Source of the DNA: Bifidobacterium stellenboschense
GTDB lineage: Bacteria > Actinomycetota > Actinomycetes > Actinomycetales > Bifidobacteriaceae
Direction of reading: 5' to 3'
Assembly: GCF_000741785.1 (NCBI RefSeq)
Contig: NZ_JGZP01000015.1
Location: 1-64,000 of the forward strand
DNA length: 64,000 bases
This document shows, in pieces, positions 46,794 through 55,887 of the stretch (positions within the stretch are counted from its first letter, which is position 1; each line of letters opens with the position of its first letter). A program made the translations under genes and the position numbers. A model generated the notes under the pieces. The model worked only from the letters and a program-made list of their open reading frames with translations, was not told the origin of the DNA and made no database searches.

Positions 46794-48268
46794 CACTTCC
46801 CGTCGGCGCCGGAGGAATCCCCGTCGGAGGAATCCCCGTCGGGATTGGTCGCGTCCTGCGTCTGCCGCCGCGTGTCCTGCGCGGTCACCTGAAGACCCGC
46901 GTTCTTGCTGCTCAGCGCCACACCCACGTGGAACACGTTGATCCATGCGCGGGGGATGGGCGTGATGTCTCCCGCCTGATAGCCGAGACGTTTGAGCGTC
47001 TCCTCGTCGTCGTCGGGCACCGGATAGGCGACGCCCGTGCCGTCCACCACGTACAAGGTGCCCTGCTTGGCTTCGGAGGTGGACACGGTGCGGAACAGCG
47101 CGCCGGTGGCGTTCTGCACCGTGGTGCCGGAATCCGAGTGCTTCGGCCTGTTCCGCGGGTCACGGAACGTCACCATCGACACGCCGACGGAGGCGTCTTT
47201 CCTGCCGGTCTCGCCGTTCTTGAGCCGCGTGTCCAGAGCCACGCAGGGGGCGTCGCCCGAAGCCATGGCGGTGAGCCTGCGCTTCGGCCAGTCGTCGGGG
47301 ACGACCGACGAGGTGGCGTTGCGGAATCCCGCCCGGCTCTGCTCCTGCGCGGTCATCGAAAGCGTCTTGCGCGACGCGGGCAGCGACAGCTTGTACATCT
47401 CCAGTGCCGCCCCGGTGAGCGGTGCGAGCGTGCCGTCCTTGAGGATCACGTACATGGTCGACTCGGATGAGGGGTCGGCGACGAGCGAGCCCACCGTATA
47501 GGAATCGCCTCCGACCTCGATCGTCGTTCCGGAACCGGGCACGCTGATGGGGCCGATGTCCGAGCCTCCGGCGAACAGGTCCAGCCACTGCGCGCTCGCC
47601 TTGGGGGCGCCGTCCAAAGTGAGCTGCCCGACGCCGAGGATACGCAGGGTGGCGTCGCGGATCAGTCCTTCGCGGGGCAACCGGTGACGGGTGCCGTCGG
47701 CCAGCAGGTATCCGGTGCCGTCCACGTTGACCACCATGGCCTGCGTCGCGTCGACGGGCGTGACGAGGGCGTCGTCGGTGATGAGATTATCCGTGTCCGC
47801 ATGCTCCGCGTCGAGACAACTGACCAGATGGCGCGACGCGAGACGGGAACGGTTGGGCAGGATGTCCGGTGCGCCGACGATGCCCACGCTCGAACCGACC
47901 GGAATGCCCTCCAATTCGTCGTCGTCCACGGTGATGACCTTGTATTCGGACGAGGGGATGAGCAGGCGGGCGCTCGCCGTGTTGATGACGGGGTGGAGCA
48001 CCCCGTTCACGCTGACGAATCGCGATGCCGTGTCCTTGCCGATGATCAGCTTGTTGTTGCTCCAATCCGACGGCAATCCCGGACTGATGATGCCGTAGAA
48101 CACGCTCACCAGCACCATGATGGCGGTCAGACCGACACCCACGGCCACGGGCATGAGCCCCTTTTTCGGCGTCAGCTCCTTGCCGTCCGGCATGCCCGAG
48201 GTGAACGCGGTGACGAGTCGGGCACGCGAATAGTTCTGCGCGTCCTGCAGATCCTTCTTGTTGGCCAT
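46793..48268 (-). CDS. eccB: Type VII secretion membrane protein EccB
   Basis: A 491-residue protein with the EccB layout. A short cytoplasmic N-terminus (MANKKDLQDAQNYSRARLVTA) precedes one membrane helix (about 43-64) and a large extracytoplasmic domain with repeated beta segments (LLADGTRHRLP, GTLYVVDGTGVAYPVP). The final 30 residues are Asp/Ser-rich. EccB forms part of the ESX membrane complex with EccC and EccD. The start is set at ATG 48268; 30 in-frame codons upstream have no ribosome site or family features. It lies 41 bp after eccD. Confidence 0.92.
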   Translation of the reverse strand: MANKKDLQDAQNYSRARLVTAFTSGMPDGKELTPKKGLMPVAVGVGLTAIMVLVSVFYGIISPGLPSDWSNNKLIIGKDTASRFVSVNGVLHPVINTASARLLIPSSEYKVITVDDDELEGIPVGSSVGIVGAPDILPNRSRLASRHLVSCLDAEHADTDNLITDDALVTPVDATQAMVVNVDGTGYLLADGTRHRLPREGLIRDATLRILGVGQLTLDGAPKASAQWLDLFAGGSDIGPISVPGSGTTIEVGGDSYTVGSLVADPSSESTMYVILKDGTLAPLTGAALEMYKLSLPASRKTLSMTAQEQSRAGFRNATSSVVPDDWPKRRLTAMASGDAPCVALDTRLKNGETGRKDASVGVSMVTFRDPRNRPKHSDSGTTVQNATGALFRTVSTSEAKQGTLYVVDGTGVAYPVPDDDEETLKRLGYQAGDITPIPRAWINVFHVGVALSSKNAGLQVTAQDTRRQTQDATNPDGDSSDGDSSGADGK

Positions 48269-48309
48269 GATCCAGCTCCCGGTCCTTCCTACGTTCCTTG
48301 CGGCCTCGC

Positions 48310-49881
48310 CTACAATCCCATCGCCAGGTATGCGAGCGGCAGCGTGGCCACCACGCACACGACGTTCGCCGTATCCGCGAGACGCGTCATCGCGATGGAA
48401 TCACGTTTGGTGATCTGCGTGGCGATCACGCACAGCAGCGCACACACGCAGAACATGCCGATCACGTACGAGGTCCATTCAGGATGGGATCTCGCGCATG
48501 CCGCGCACGCCAGGCAGATGCCGACGCCGGCCATGACCACGGTGAGCAGCATCTCGGAACGCGCGTAGATGCGACGCGAATCGAGCAGCATGGCGGCGAA
48601 CAACGCGAACGTGAGCAGCAGACCCGCCACATTGCGTCCGGAGACGGCCATCGGCACGCCGAACACGATGATCGCGCCGGTCGCGGCACGCAGGTCGAAC
48701 AACAGCGACGAGCCGAACCGGTAGCGTCGCCGCACCTCATGGGCGTCGATGGTCTTCGGCAGTGCGAAAATCTCCGATTCACTGGTCGGACTGTCCACCG
48801 AAAGACGCGAAGCGGACAGGCTCAGCCATGGCAGCGCCGTGGCCGCCAATCCGGTCAACGCCACGGCGGCGATCCACACGCGGCCGCTCCATTGCGGGAA
48901 TATCGCGCACAGCGCGCCCAGCACCGTCACGATCAGACCGAGCAACGTCGGGATGGTGGCGTGGATGCGGGTCGCGGGCATCGTCAGGCATGCGAATGCG
49001 CCGGAGACCATCAGCCCGATGCCGGCGCCCAAAGCGGGAAGACCATAGAACGGGACGTCGAACAACGCTCCCATGAGCTGGTATCCGGATACGCCGGCGA
49101 GCGCGCAGGCGGTCATGGACAGGGCGAGGGCCTGCCGGTTCATGCGTCGGCTGGCCAATACGCCGCCGATGGCGAGCGCCGCGACGGCCGCCAATCCGGC
49201 GATCACGGCGTTGATGACGGATCTCGGGGCGAACGCCAGGCACGCCGCGCCGACGCCCAGCAGCACGCAGCTGACGATCAGCGAGGTCCATGTGGTGTTT
49301 TCGTTCGTCCATGGGCGGTGCGCTCGGGATACGGAATCGGCGACCGCTTCGACCACGTCGTCGTAGACGACGTCCTGATCGTCGAGCGCGTTGACGCGCA
49401 GGGTGAGCCGGTCGCCGTCGCGCACGCCCTGTTCCGCGAGGGACGGGGGATTGTCGATCGGGGTCTCGTCCTCGCGCAGGAGACGATAGCCGGCGTAGAC
49501 GAGCGTGGGGTCGAGCACGCCGAGCCGTTTCGCGATGTTGGGCAGGAGCTCGGCCACCGGTTGCGTGGCGGGAAGGCTTATTTTCGTCGATCGTCTGCCG
49601 TACGAGACGCGTACGACCACGCGTGAGTCGTCGTGCTGTTGCGGTGTGTGCGGGCGTCGCGGGATTTGGCGGCGCTGCGGTGTGGGTGTGGGTGCGGGTG
49701 TTGGTGTGGGTGCCACGGGTGTTGGTGTGGGTGCCACGGGTGTTGCGGTCGGACGCGCCGGCGCGGGTGGCGCGGCGGCCGGGCGTGGCGCCGGTCGCCG
49801 GTTCGGGGTCGGCACGGGCGTGGGCGGGACGGCGGGCATGCCTGTGCGGATGGAAGACTTGGAGCGGTGCGGCAGTGCCAT
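48310..49881 (-). CDS. eccD: Type VII secretion channel protein EccD
   Basis: A 523-residue protein with a YukD-type ubiquitin-like domain (about 86-163, VYAGYRLLREDETPIDNPPS) followed by about eleven membrane helices starting near residue 190. This is the EccD layout, the main membrane component of the ESX pore. An unusual N-terminal extension of about 80 residues is rich in Pro/Thr/Ala and partly made of a tandem VAPTPTP repeat. ATG 49881 follows GAGAAGAGGG. It heads the minus-strand arm eccD–eccB–mycP and is divergent from the AAA ATPase gene. Confidence 0.92.
   Translation of the reverse strand: MALPHRSKSSIRTGMPAVPPTPVPTPNRRPAPRPAAAPPAPARPTATPVAPTPTPVAPTPTPAPTPTPQRRQIPRRPHTPQQHDDSRVVVRVSYGRRSTKISLPATQPVAELLPNIAKRLGVLDPTLVYAGYRLLREDETPIDNPPSLAEQGVRDGDRLTLRVNALDDQDVVYDDVVEAVADSVSRAHRPWTNENTTWTSLIVSCVLLGVGAACLAFAPRSVINAVIAGLAAVAALAIGGVLASRRMNRQALALSMTACALAGVSGYQLMGALFDVPFYGLPALGAGIGLMVSGAFACLTMPATRIHATIPTLLGLIVTVLGALCAIFPQWSGRVWIAAVALTGLAATALPWLSLSASRLSVDSPTSESEIFALPKTIDAHEVRRRYRFGSSLLFDLRAATGAIIVFGVPMAVSGRNVAGLLLTFALFAAMLLDSRRIYARSEMLLTVVMAGVGICLACAACARSHPEWTSYVIGMFCVCALLCVIATQITKRDSIAMTRLADTANVVCVVATLPLAYLAMGL
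49696..49742. repeat. 21-bp tandem repeat inside eccD
   Basis: Two exact 21-bp copies (49696-49716, 49717-49737) and a partial third encode VAPTPTP units of the EccD N-terminal extension. A repeat of seven codons can expand or contract without breaking the frame. Confidence 0.8.
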
Positions 49882-50056
49882 GGCTCGGATCCCTCTTCTC
49901 TGTGTGTTCCCGATTGGTCTCCTTGTATTCTCTCACGACCGCGGACGCTGCGGGACGGGCCGGACCATGTGGTGTGCCGATGCGCCGGTAATGTGGACGG
50001 CCATCCGGAATGCTGCACCGATTGCACCGGTATGAGCCGTGGCGTAGAGTGATGCC

Positions 50057-51325
50057 ATGCTTATCAGATTCGCGGTTTCGAATTTCCGGTCCATAGACAA
50101 GCGTATGGAGCTGTCCATGGTTTCGGCCGACGAGAACGCCGAATCACCGTTGTATCAGGAGTCTTTGGGTGTGGAACTCCTGCCGGAGGCGGCCATATAC
50201 GGGGCCAACGCTTCGGGCAAGTCGAATGTGTTGCTTTCGCTTCAGTGGCTGAAGTGCGCCGTAATGACCTCATTGCAATTCTGGGATGACAGCATCCCCC
50301 TTGACCCATTCGCCTTCTCCGGCGACGACAGTCGTCCCAGTGCTTTTGAACTGGAGATGCTGGTAGGCGGCGTTCACTATGAGTACTATCTGGAAGCGAA
50401 TCGTGAGCGCATCCACTATGAGTCCGTGTATGCGACACGTGAGGGGAATCGGATCTGCCTGTTCGAGAGGGAAGAGGATAGCCTACGATTCGATGACAGC
50501 GTCCAGCGGAAGACCGCGATTGAAGAGTTGTTGACGCCGAGAACGCTGGTGATGTCCATCGCGCGGCGGTATGATGAAGCCTCTCTTTCCGATCTGCTGG
50601 AGGCGATTCAGTCGATGCAGTTCCTCGGCGAGTCCTCCACACGATATGCCACCCTGTCCATGCTGCGTACAGCTGCAAACACGCGTGACCTGTTCGATGA
50701 GAGCATGATTGTGCAGCCCTCGTTGTTCGACTTCGATTCTCCTGAGTTCGACACGAACGGTACGGAGCAGCGCGAGCGTGCTTTGGCATGGCTGCGTATG
50801 GCGGATTTGGGTATTCGCGACGTGCGGGTCGTCGAAGATACCGCGGATTCGGGACGTAAACGCAAAAAAGTGGAATTGCTGCACGCTTCTCCCCACGGCG
50901 ACTCCCCGTTGGATTTCAGGCAGGAGTCCGAAGGCACAAGAGCATGGTTCAGATTGATCGGTCCGGCCATTGCGGCACTGGATGCCGGAGCGCCCCTGGT
51001 GTTCGATGAGCTGGATGCGAGTCTGCATCCGGTGTTGGCGGCGCAGCTGCTGCGTTTCTTCCAAGATGAGGATACGAATCCTCATGGTGCCCAGTTGGTG
51101 TTCACGTCCCACGATACGAGTCTTATGCAGTATCTGAAAAGTGATGAGATCTGGCTGACGGAAAAGCACGATGGAGCCACGACGCTATACCCGTTGACAT
51201 CCTTCGACAGTCAGAGGGTGAAGGATTCCATTGACTTGGAATCCGGTTACAGGCATGGTCGTTTTGGAGGAATCCCGGAACTTGATTTGGCTGATTTCCT
51301 GCGTAGCAAGGGGGTGATCGCCTGA
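50057..51325 (+). CDS. AAA ATPase of an RloA/AbiL-type pair
   Basis: A 422-residue SMC/OLD-like AAA ATPase. It has Walker A GANASGKSN (residues 49-57), an N-terminal LIRFAVSNFRSI typical of this class, a long middle region, and Walker B PLVFDELDASLHP followed by VFTSHDTSLM. Its stop overlaps the RloB-like gene (TGATG). ATPase plus RloB pairs occur next to restriction systems (RloAB) and as AbiL-type phage-abortive modules. A defence role is therefore the best guess but not shown. Codon use is less GC-biased than in core genes, consistent with acquisition. Confidence 0.85.
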   Translation: MLIRFAVSNFRSIDKRMELSMVSADENAESPLYQESLGVELLPEAAIYGANASGKSNVLLSLQWLKCAVMTSLQFWDDSIPLDPFAFSGDDSRPSAFELEMLVGGVHYEYYLEANRERIHYESVYATREGNRICLFEREEDSLRFDDSVQRKTAIEELLTPRTLVMSIARRYDEASLSDLLEAIQSMQFLGESSTRYATLSMLRTAANTRDLFDESMIVQPSLFDFDSPEFDTNGTEQRERALAWLRMADLGIRDVRVVEDTADSGRKRKKVELLHASPHGDSPLDFRQESEGTRAWFRLIGPAIAALDAGAPLVFDELDASLHPVLAAQLLRFFQDEDTNPHGAQLVFTSHDTSLMQYLKSDEIWLTEKHDGATTLYPLTSFDSQRVKDSIDLESGYRHGRFGGIPELDLADFLRSKGVIA

Positions 51326-51978
51326 TGGGGCGTCATGACAAGCCAAAGAGCCTGAAGCGCAGCAGGGGAAACCGAAAGGAGAAGACCGTAATCGCGTTAT
51401 TCACTGAAGGCGAGGTGACCGAGGTCGAATACTTCAACGCGATCAGGAGACTCCCCGCCATCCGTGAACGTTTCCGGCTGGACATCGAAGACCTCCATGG
51501 GGCTCCAAGCAAACTGATGAAGGCGGCTATTCACATGAAGCGCGCCGATAAGGAGGTGGATCAGTGCTGGTGCGTGTTCGACGTGGAATGGCCGAAAAGC
51601 AATCCGAAAGCGCATCATCCCGGGGTGGAGGATGTCCTGAGGGATGCCGATGGCCGGAAAGGCATCGAATGTGCTGTGTCGAACCCCACCTTCGAACTGT
51701 GGCTGATTTTGCATCATAAGCTCGAACGACGTGCACTGCTCAATGAGAAAGCCGAGGATGAGCGGCACCAGCTTGACGGCAGCAAAGGCAAAAGCCTTGA
51801 CGGCGTGCGAGGAAAGATCAGGTACGATGGCGATTGGTATGTCGGGAACGTATCTACGGCTTGCCGAAACGCGCTGAAGCTGAATCAGTTGCATGAGAAT
51901 AACGCCAATCGTTTTCCCGAGAACAATCCTTCATCGTCTGTGGCGCATCTGATGCAGGTACTTGGTCTGGACTGCTGA
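51325..51978 (+). CDS. RloB-like protein (AbiLii type)
   Basis: A 217-residue protein with a Lys/Arg-rich start and the RloB family motif LFTEGEVTEVEYF. FDVEWPK and AVSNPTFELWLILHH follow, and the family end is NPSSSVAHLM. The fold is thought to be Toprim-like, with the conserved acidic residues acting in nucleic-acid cleavage. It is translationally coupled to the upstream ATPase. The two would act together, with the ATPase as sensor and RloB as effector; this is inferred from related abortive-infection pairs. Confidence 0.85.
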   Translation: MGRHDKPKSLKRSRGNRKEKTVIALFTEGEVTEVEYFNAIRRLPAIRERFRLDIEDLHGAPSKLMKAAIHMKRADKEVDQCWCVFDVEWPKSNPKAHHPGVEDVLRDADGRKGIECAVSNPTFELWLILHHKLERRALLNEKAEDERHQLDGSKGKSLDGVRGKIRYDGDWYVGNVSTACRNALKLNQLHENNANRFPENNPSSSVAHLMQVLGLDC

Positions 51979-52061
51979 CGACGAATGACGAGCGGTGTTG
52001 GGCGTGACGGTGGTCACGGTGTTCGCGCGATGGTGCTCCACGCGATGGTGTGGGAGGGGTT

Positions 52062-52420
52062 GTGTGGAGCGGGTGTGCTCCACACGCGCGTGGTACGCCG
52101 GTGATGGCGTGGTGTGTGGAGCGTTATCGCGCCACACATGCGTGGTTCCGCGTGGTTCGCGTGGCGTGTGGAGCGGGCCTGCTCCACACTTGTGTGGATG
52201 ATGCCTACGGAGTGATTGTGTGGCGCGATAACGCTCCACACTTCGTCGCTTGAGCGGTCCGATCGCGTGTGTGGCGCGCCCGTGCTCCACATGACGTTCC
52301 CGGTATGCGTGTGTGGCGCGCCCGCGCCCCGCGCGCCGGTGCGGGAGCGTGTGCATGGCGCACCCGCGCCCCGTGCGACGGTGCGGGAACGCTCGCATGG
52401 CGCGCCCGCGCCCCGCATAC
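52062..52420. repeat. Array of about eight small hairpins, core GTGTGGAGC…GCTCCACAC
   Basis: The 463-bp gap after the RloB gene has no credible gene. It contains repeated palindromes with 9-10-bp stems and 4-6-nt loops. H1 is 52062-52085, H2 52114-52137, H3 52166-52189, H4 52218-52241, and H5 about 52269-52291. At least three degenerate GC-rich copies run to about 52420. H2 and H4 are exact reverse complements over 24 nt. H1 to H4 start exactly 52 bp apart and H5 follows at 51 bp. Minus-strand open reading across it is Arg/His-rich and unconvincing. Confidence 0.75.
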
Positions 52421-52441
52421 ACGTGATGTGCCCCGCTCACG

Positions 52442-53350
52442 TCATCTCAGTGGTCGGGGCATAAGCGAGAACGGCACGTCCGCCCCGCGTTTCGCCAGTT
52501 CGCGTCCCACTTGGAACGCGAACGATGCGCGTGCCTCGTCGTTCGCGAGATTCCCCGCCGTCGCTTCGAGGATGATCCATGATCGGCTCCGCAGCAGGTT
52601 GCGTTTCTCCTGGTCGCGCCGCCACTGCTGTTTGTCGGTGCGGTGATGGTCGCCGTCGTACTCCACGGCGACCTGCTGCTCGGGCCATGCCATGTCCAGC
52701 GTCATATGCGCGCCCGAGGCGAATTGCACGTCCGGCACGATGTAATTGGTCGTCGGCATCGGCACGCCATGCGCCGTCAACGCCAGACGTTGCTTGGATT
52801 CCATGGGTGAATCCACGTTCGGCATGATCAGCGGGAGGGCGCGCATCGCGTTGGCTCGTCCTTTGAATCGTGCGAGTTTCTGGATGTGCGCGCGGAATCC
52901 CGCGAGAATCGTCGCCGCGTCCCGTTTGCGTGCGAGCGTGGGCGTGCGGTGCATGGCACAGACCACGGCGTCGCCGAGTATGACCAGTGCCTCCAATGAC
53001 AGGTGCGGCGCGAGTTGCGCCCACGCGTGGTACGGATGCAGCGCGTGCACCTGTTCGTCGAAGCGTATGATGCCGGATGCGTGCCGCCATACGTGCGCCT
53101 GCACGTGGGTGGCGCGTGTGCGGGTGCGTCCGTTGCCGGTGGTCGCGACGGTGTGGAGTTTCGTGGTGTCGAGCGTGCACTGGTCCGGCAATGGTATGGC
53201 GTGCAGCGACAGTGCCGTGGTCATGCCGAACAGGAGCGGTTTGCCGCATCGCTCCGTTTCCGCATGACAGCGGCGCAGCGTGTCCTGCCGGCGTTGCGCG
53301 AGCGTCTCGCGCATCCCCGGTGTGTTCGTATCGTCGATGATGGTGTCCAT
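52442..53350 (-). CDS. DUF559-type nuclease-like protein
   Basis: A 302-residue protein. Its C-terminal 110 residues form a Vsr/DUF559-like PD-(D/E)XK region: DMAWPEQQVAVEYDGDHH, then RRDQEKRNLLRSRSWIILEAT. The N-terminal two thirds resembles AbiEi-like proteins common as orphans in actinobacteria, with a His-rich mid part. ATG 53350 has no strong ribosome site. It ends next to the hairpin array, on the opposite strand from the RloAB-like pair. Nuclease activity and a defence role are plausible but unproven. Confidence 0.78.
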   Translation of the reverse strand: MDTIIDDTNTPGMRETLAQRRQDTLRRCHAETERCGKPLLFGMTTALSLHAIPLPDQCTLDTTKLHTVATTGNGRTRTRATHVQAHVWRHASGIIRFDEQVHALHPYHAWAQLAPHLSLEALVILGDAVVCAMHRTPTLARKRDAATILAGFRAHIQKLARFKGRANAMRALPLIMPNVDSPMESKQRLALTAHGVPMPTTNYIVPDVQFASGAHMTLDMAWPEQQVAVEYDGDHHRTDKQQWRRDQEKRNLLRSRSWIILEATAGNLANDEARASFAFQVGRELAKRGADVPFSLMPRPLR

Positions 53351-53507
53351 GAATCCACGCTATGGGGCTTCGACGCCGTATCGCAACCCGTACCGGCAAT
53401 GTGGTCGGAGCTCTCGGAAATCTTCACCATTGGACGGGACCGCGGTATAGTGGGAACCGGTTGGTAGGGGCGCGTATGGGCGCGTCCATGATGGGAAGCA
53501 GGCGGGG

Positions 53508-54764
53508 ATGAGGGATTTCGAATCATTGAGAATCGCGGTCGCGGGTACCGGTTACGTGGGTCTGAGTCTGGCGACGTTGCTGTCGCAGCATCATCAGGTG
53601 ACGGCGGTGGACATCGTGCCGGCGAAGGTCGATATGATCAACGCCCGCAAGTCCCCGATCCGGGACGAGTACATCGAGAAGTATTTCGCGGAGAAGAAGC
53701 TGGATCTTACCGCCACGCTCGACGGGGAGGCCGCGTATCGTGACGCCGATTTCGTGATCATCGCGACGCCGACGAACTACGACAGCGAGCGGAACTTCTT
53801 CGACACGTCCGCGGTGGAGGCCGTCATCGATCTGGTGATGAAGGTGAACCCGGAGGCGGTCATGGTCATCAAGTCCACGATTCCGGTCGGCTACACGAAG
53901 TCCATCCGCGAGAGGACCGGTTCGCGGAACATCATCTTCAGCCCCGAGTTCCTGCGCGAGTCGAAGGCCCTGTACGACAACCTGTATCCGAGCCGCATCG
54001 TGGTCGGCGTCGATCCGGACGACGGGCATCTCGTCGAGGCCGCCCGCACGTTCGCGAGACTGCTCCAACAGGGTGCCATCGAGGAGAATATCCCCACGCT
54101 GTTCATGGGCTTCACCGAGGCGGAGGCGGTGAAGCTGTTCGCCAACACGTATCTGGCGTTGCGCGTCTCCTATTTCAACGAGTTGGACACGTATGCCGAG
54201 TCGAAGGGGCTGGACGCGCGCGAGATCATCGACGGTGTGTGCCTCGACCCGCGCATCGGCACGCACTACAACAATCCGAGCTTCGGCTACGGCGGTTACT
54301 GTCTGCCGAAGGACACGAGGCAGCTGCTCGCCAACTACCGGGACGTGCCGGAGAATCTCATCCGCGCGATCGTGGAGTCGAACGTCACGCGCAAGGACTT
54401 CATCGCCGACAGCGTGCTCAAGAAGGCCGGCTGGTACGGCTACAGCGGCAACAACGAGTACGATGCCGCCGACGAGCGGCCGGTGACGGTCGGCGTGTAC
54501 CGTCTGACGATGAAGACGAACTCCGACAACTTCCGCCAGTCCGCCATCCAGGGTGTGATGAAGCGCGTCAAGGCGAAGGGTGCGACCGTGATCGTCTACG
54601 AGCCGACGCTCGCGGACGGTTCCACGTTCTTCGGCTCCGAGGTCGTCAACGATCTGGACGAGTTCAAGCGGCGCAGCGACGCGATCCTCGCGAACCGCTA
54701 CGACGGCGTGCTCGACGACGTGAGGGACAAGGTCTACACGCGTGACCTGTTCCGCAGGGACTGA
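53508..54764 (+). CDS. ugd: UDP-glucose 6-dehydrogenase
   Basis: A 418-residue NAD-dependent enzyme that converts UDP-glucose to UDP-glucuronate for capsule or exopolysaccharide. It has a Rossmann start [30 protein letters not shown], and the active-site Cys in [10 protein letters not shown] (about Cys265). The length fits the short bacterial class. It is preceded by AGGCGGGG and followed by a perfect 17-bp palindrome. It lies outside but close to the exopolysaccharide cluster that begins at 58141. Confidence 0.95.
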   Translation: MRDFESLRIAVAGTGYVGLSLATLLSQHHQVTAVDIVPAKVDMINARKSPIRDEYIEKYFAEKKLDLTATLDGEAAYRDADFVIIATPTNYDSERNFFDTSAVEAVIDLVMKVNPEAVMVIKSTIPVGYTKSIRERTGSRNIIFSPEFLRESKALYDNLYPSRIVVGVDPDDGHLVEAARTFARLLQQGAIEENIPTLFMGFTEAEAVKLFANTYLALRVSYFNELDTYAESKGLDAREIIDGVCLDPRIGTHYNNPSFGYGGYCLPKDTRQLLANYRDVPENLIRAIVESNVTRKDFIADSVLKKAGWYGYSGNNEYDAADERPVTVGVYRLTMKTNSDNFRQSAIQGVMKRVKAKGATVIVYEPTLADGSTFFGSEVVNDLDEFKRRSDAILANRYDGVLDDVRDKVYTRDLFRRD

Positions 54765-54790
54765 GCGAGACACGTGCGCGCCGGTGCGCG

Positions 54791-54824
54791 GATTCTCTTT
54801 TGCTTTTAAAAGCAAAAGAGAATC
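54791..54824 (+). terminator. Perfect 17-bp palindrome after ugd
   Basis: GATTCTCTTTTGCTTTT is followed directly by its exact complement. The AT-rich palindrome lies 26 bases after the stop and has a T-run, so it can act as a terminator. Confidence 0.8.
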
Positions 54825-55330
54825 GGGTGGGCGATGACTGTGGTTTCGTTGGAAAATGGCCGTTTCGGATGTCCGGCAGGTCCGGCGCGGCACCGATTCC
54901 GTGCCGAAATGCAAATGGCGGGCAAAAGAGCGTCAAGGATGGCGATTGGGTGAGTGCGTGGGGACGGCACGTACCGTTACGGCTCGCTCCCGGTTGCATC
55001 CGATTCGTTCCTTGATCCGCAACGGGAAACCGTGGCGAACCAAGGGAGGAGCCGTGACAGGACCGGACGAGGCATTACAACCCCGGACCAACCGTGGCGT
55101 GGTCGGAGCGTGCGGGTGGAACCCGGACTCGGAGCGCCTTCCTACGGCTCCGGAGTCCTAGAGGTGGCGTAAAAGCAGGTGTGCGGAGGGCGTATTACGA
55201 GGTGGTGCCGATGAACGCGACCGTGCGATCGTCGTCGGCGAGGGCCTGCCGGTGGGCCGCGGTGCCCACGACGGCGACGAAACGTGACGGCCCCGGCGGG
55301 AGCCCGGATTCAGGCGGAGATACGCATTGA
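54825..55330. other. Gene-free segment with degenerate repeat copies
   Basis: No convincing gene was found. Around 55003-55070 there is a decayed copy of the hairpin and flank found at 55788-55860 (shared CGGGAAACCGTGGCGAACCA). Around 55281-55316 there is a copy of the sequence at 55862-55897 (shared GGATTCAGGCGG and CGTGACGGCCCCGGCGGGA). The segment looks like duplicated intergenic DNA around a lost gene. Confidence 0.5.
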
Positions 55331-55475
55331 TGGTTGGAAAAGTGTTGTAGGAGCGCTTCTTTGGGTTGTAAAACGTAGTGATAAACATGAATATTGGTTG
55401 GAAAACGTAAGGATTATCTCTTATACCGGTTGGAAAACGTAGAGATTCGGTCTATGGACAGGTGGGAAACGTAGA
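55331..55475. repeat. Five GGTTGGAAAACGTAG repeats at a 32/33-bp pitch
   Basis: Copies start at 55331, 55363, 55396, 55428 and 55461. The core is GGTTGGAAAACGTAG, with changes in the first two and last copies. The 16-18-bp spacers differ from each other. The pitch alternates 32, 33, 32, 33, close to three helical turns, so the copies would face the same side of DNA. It lies directly upstream of the DUF4143-type remnant. Confidence 0.8.
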
Positions 55476-55504
55476 TTGCGATATATGGCGCGGTATCTCG
55501 GTGA

Positions 55505-55750
55505 AGTCGATATGCATCCGCCGGATTTCGAGAACTCGACTTCCTTATCCAGGACCGCAATGATGACGTCATGCCTATCGAGGTCAAGTCAGGCAAATCC
55601 TATAAGCGCCACCGCGCGATGGATAACGTGCTTGCCCGCCCCGAATACCATCTCGATCACGGGTATGTTCTTGGTCCCTGCAATATTTCGACCGAGAACG
55701 GCGTGACCTATATGCCCATATACATGGCCGGCATGTTCGCCAATGATTAA
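55505..55750 (+). pseudogene. C-terminal remnant of a DUF4143-type AAA ATPase
   Basis: An open frame of 81 codons with no start encodes ELDFLIQDRNDDVMPIEVKS, then GKSYKRHRAMDNVLARPEY and the end MPIYMAGMF. This is the typical C-terminus of AAA/DUF4143 proteins (PD-(D/E)XK-like EVKSG core). The ATPase half is missing and a stop lies at 55502-55504. Its codon use is A/T-richer than its neighbours. It is the decayed tail of a mobile, frequently lost accessory gene. Confidence 0.7.
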
Positions 55751-55787
55751 CTTCACCGTTGAAGGGTGGCTCGATTCTTCGCTGATA

Positions 55788-55841
55788 CGGTTCGCTCCTT
55801 GGTCTGCGACGGGAAACCGTGGCGAACCAAGGAGCGAACCG
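55788..55841. terminator. 16-bp perfect hairpin between the remnant and the small conserved gene
   Basis: Arms 55788-55803 and 55826-55841 (CGGTTCGCTCCTTGGT and its complement) have a 22-nt loop. It lies 47 bases beyond the stop of the minus-strand gene at 55888 and could terminate it. A decayed copy is near 55003. Confidence 0.55.
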
Positions 55842-55887
55842 TGACGGGGCCGGGGCGAGATGTGACGGCCCCGGCGGGAACCCGGAT

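Noticed and set aside
51931-52440. A His/Arg-rich minus-strand protein across the hairpin array
   Set aside because: Its repeats are just translated palindromes, with no ribosome site or family resemblance.
55331-55475. CRISPR array
   Set aside because: Repeats are about 15 bp and spacers 16-18 bp, both too short. There are no cas genes.
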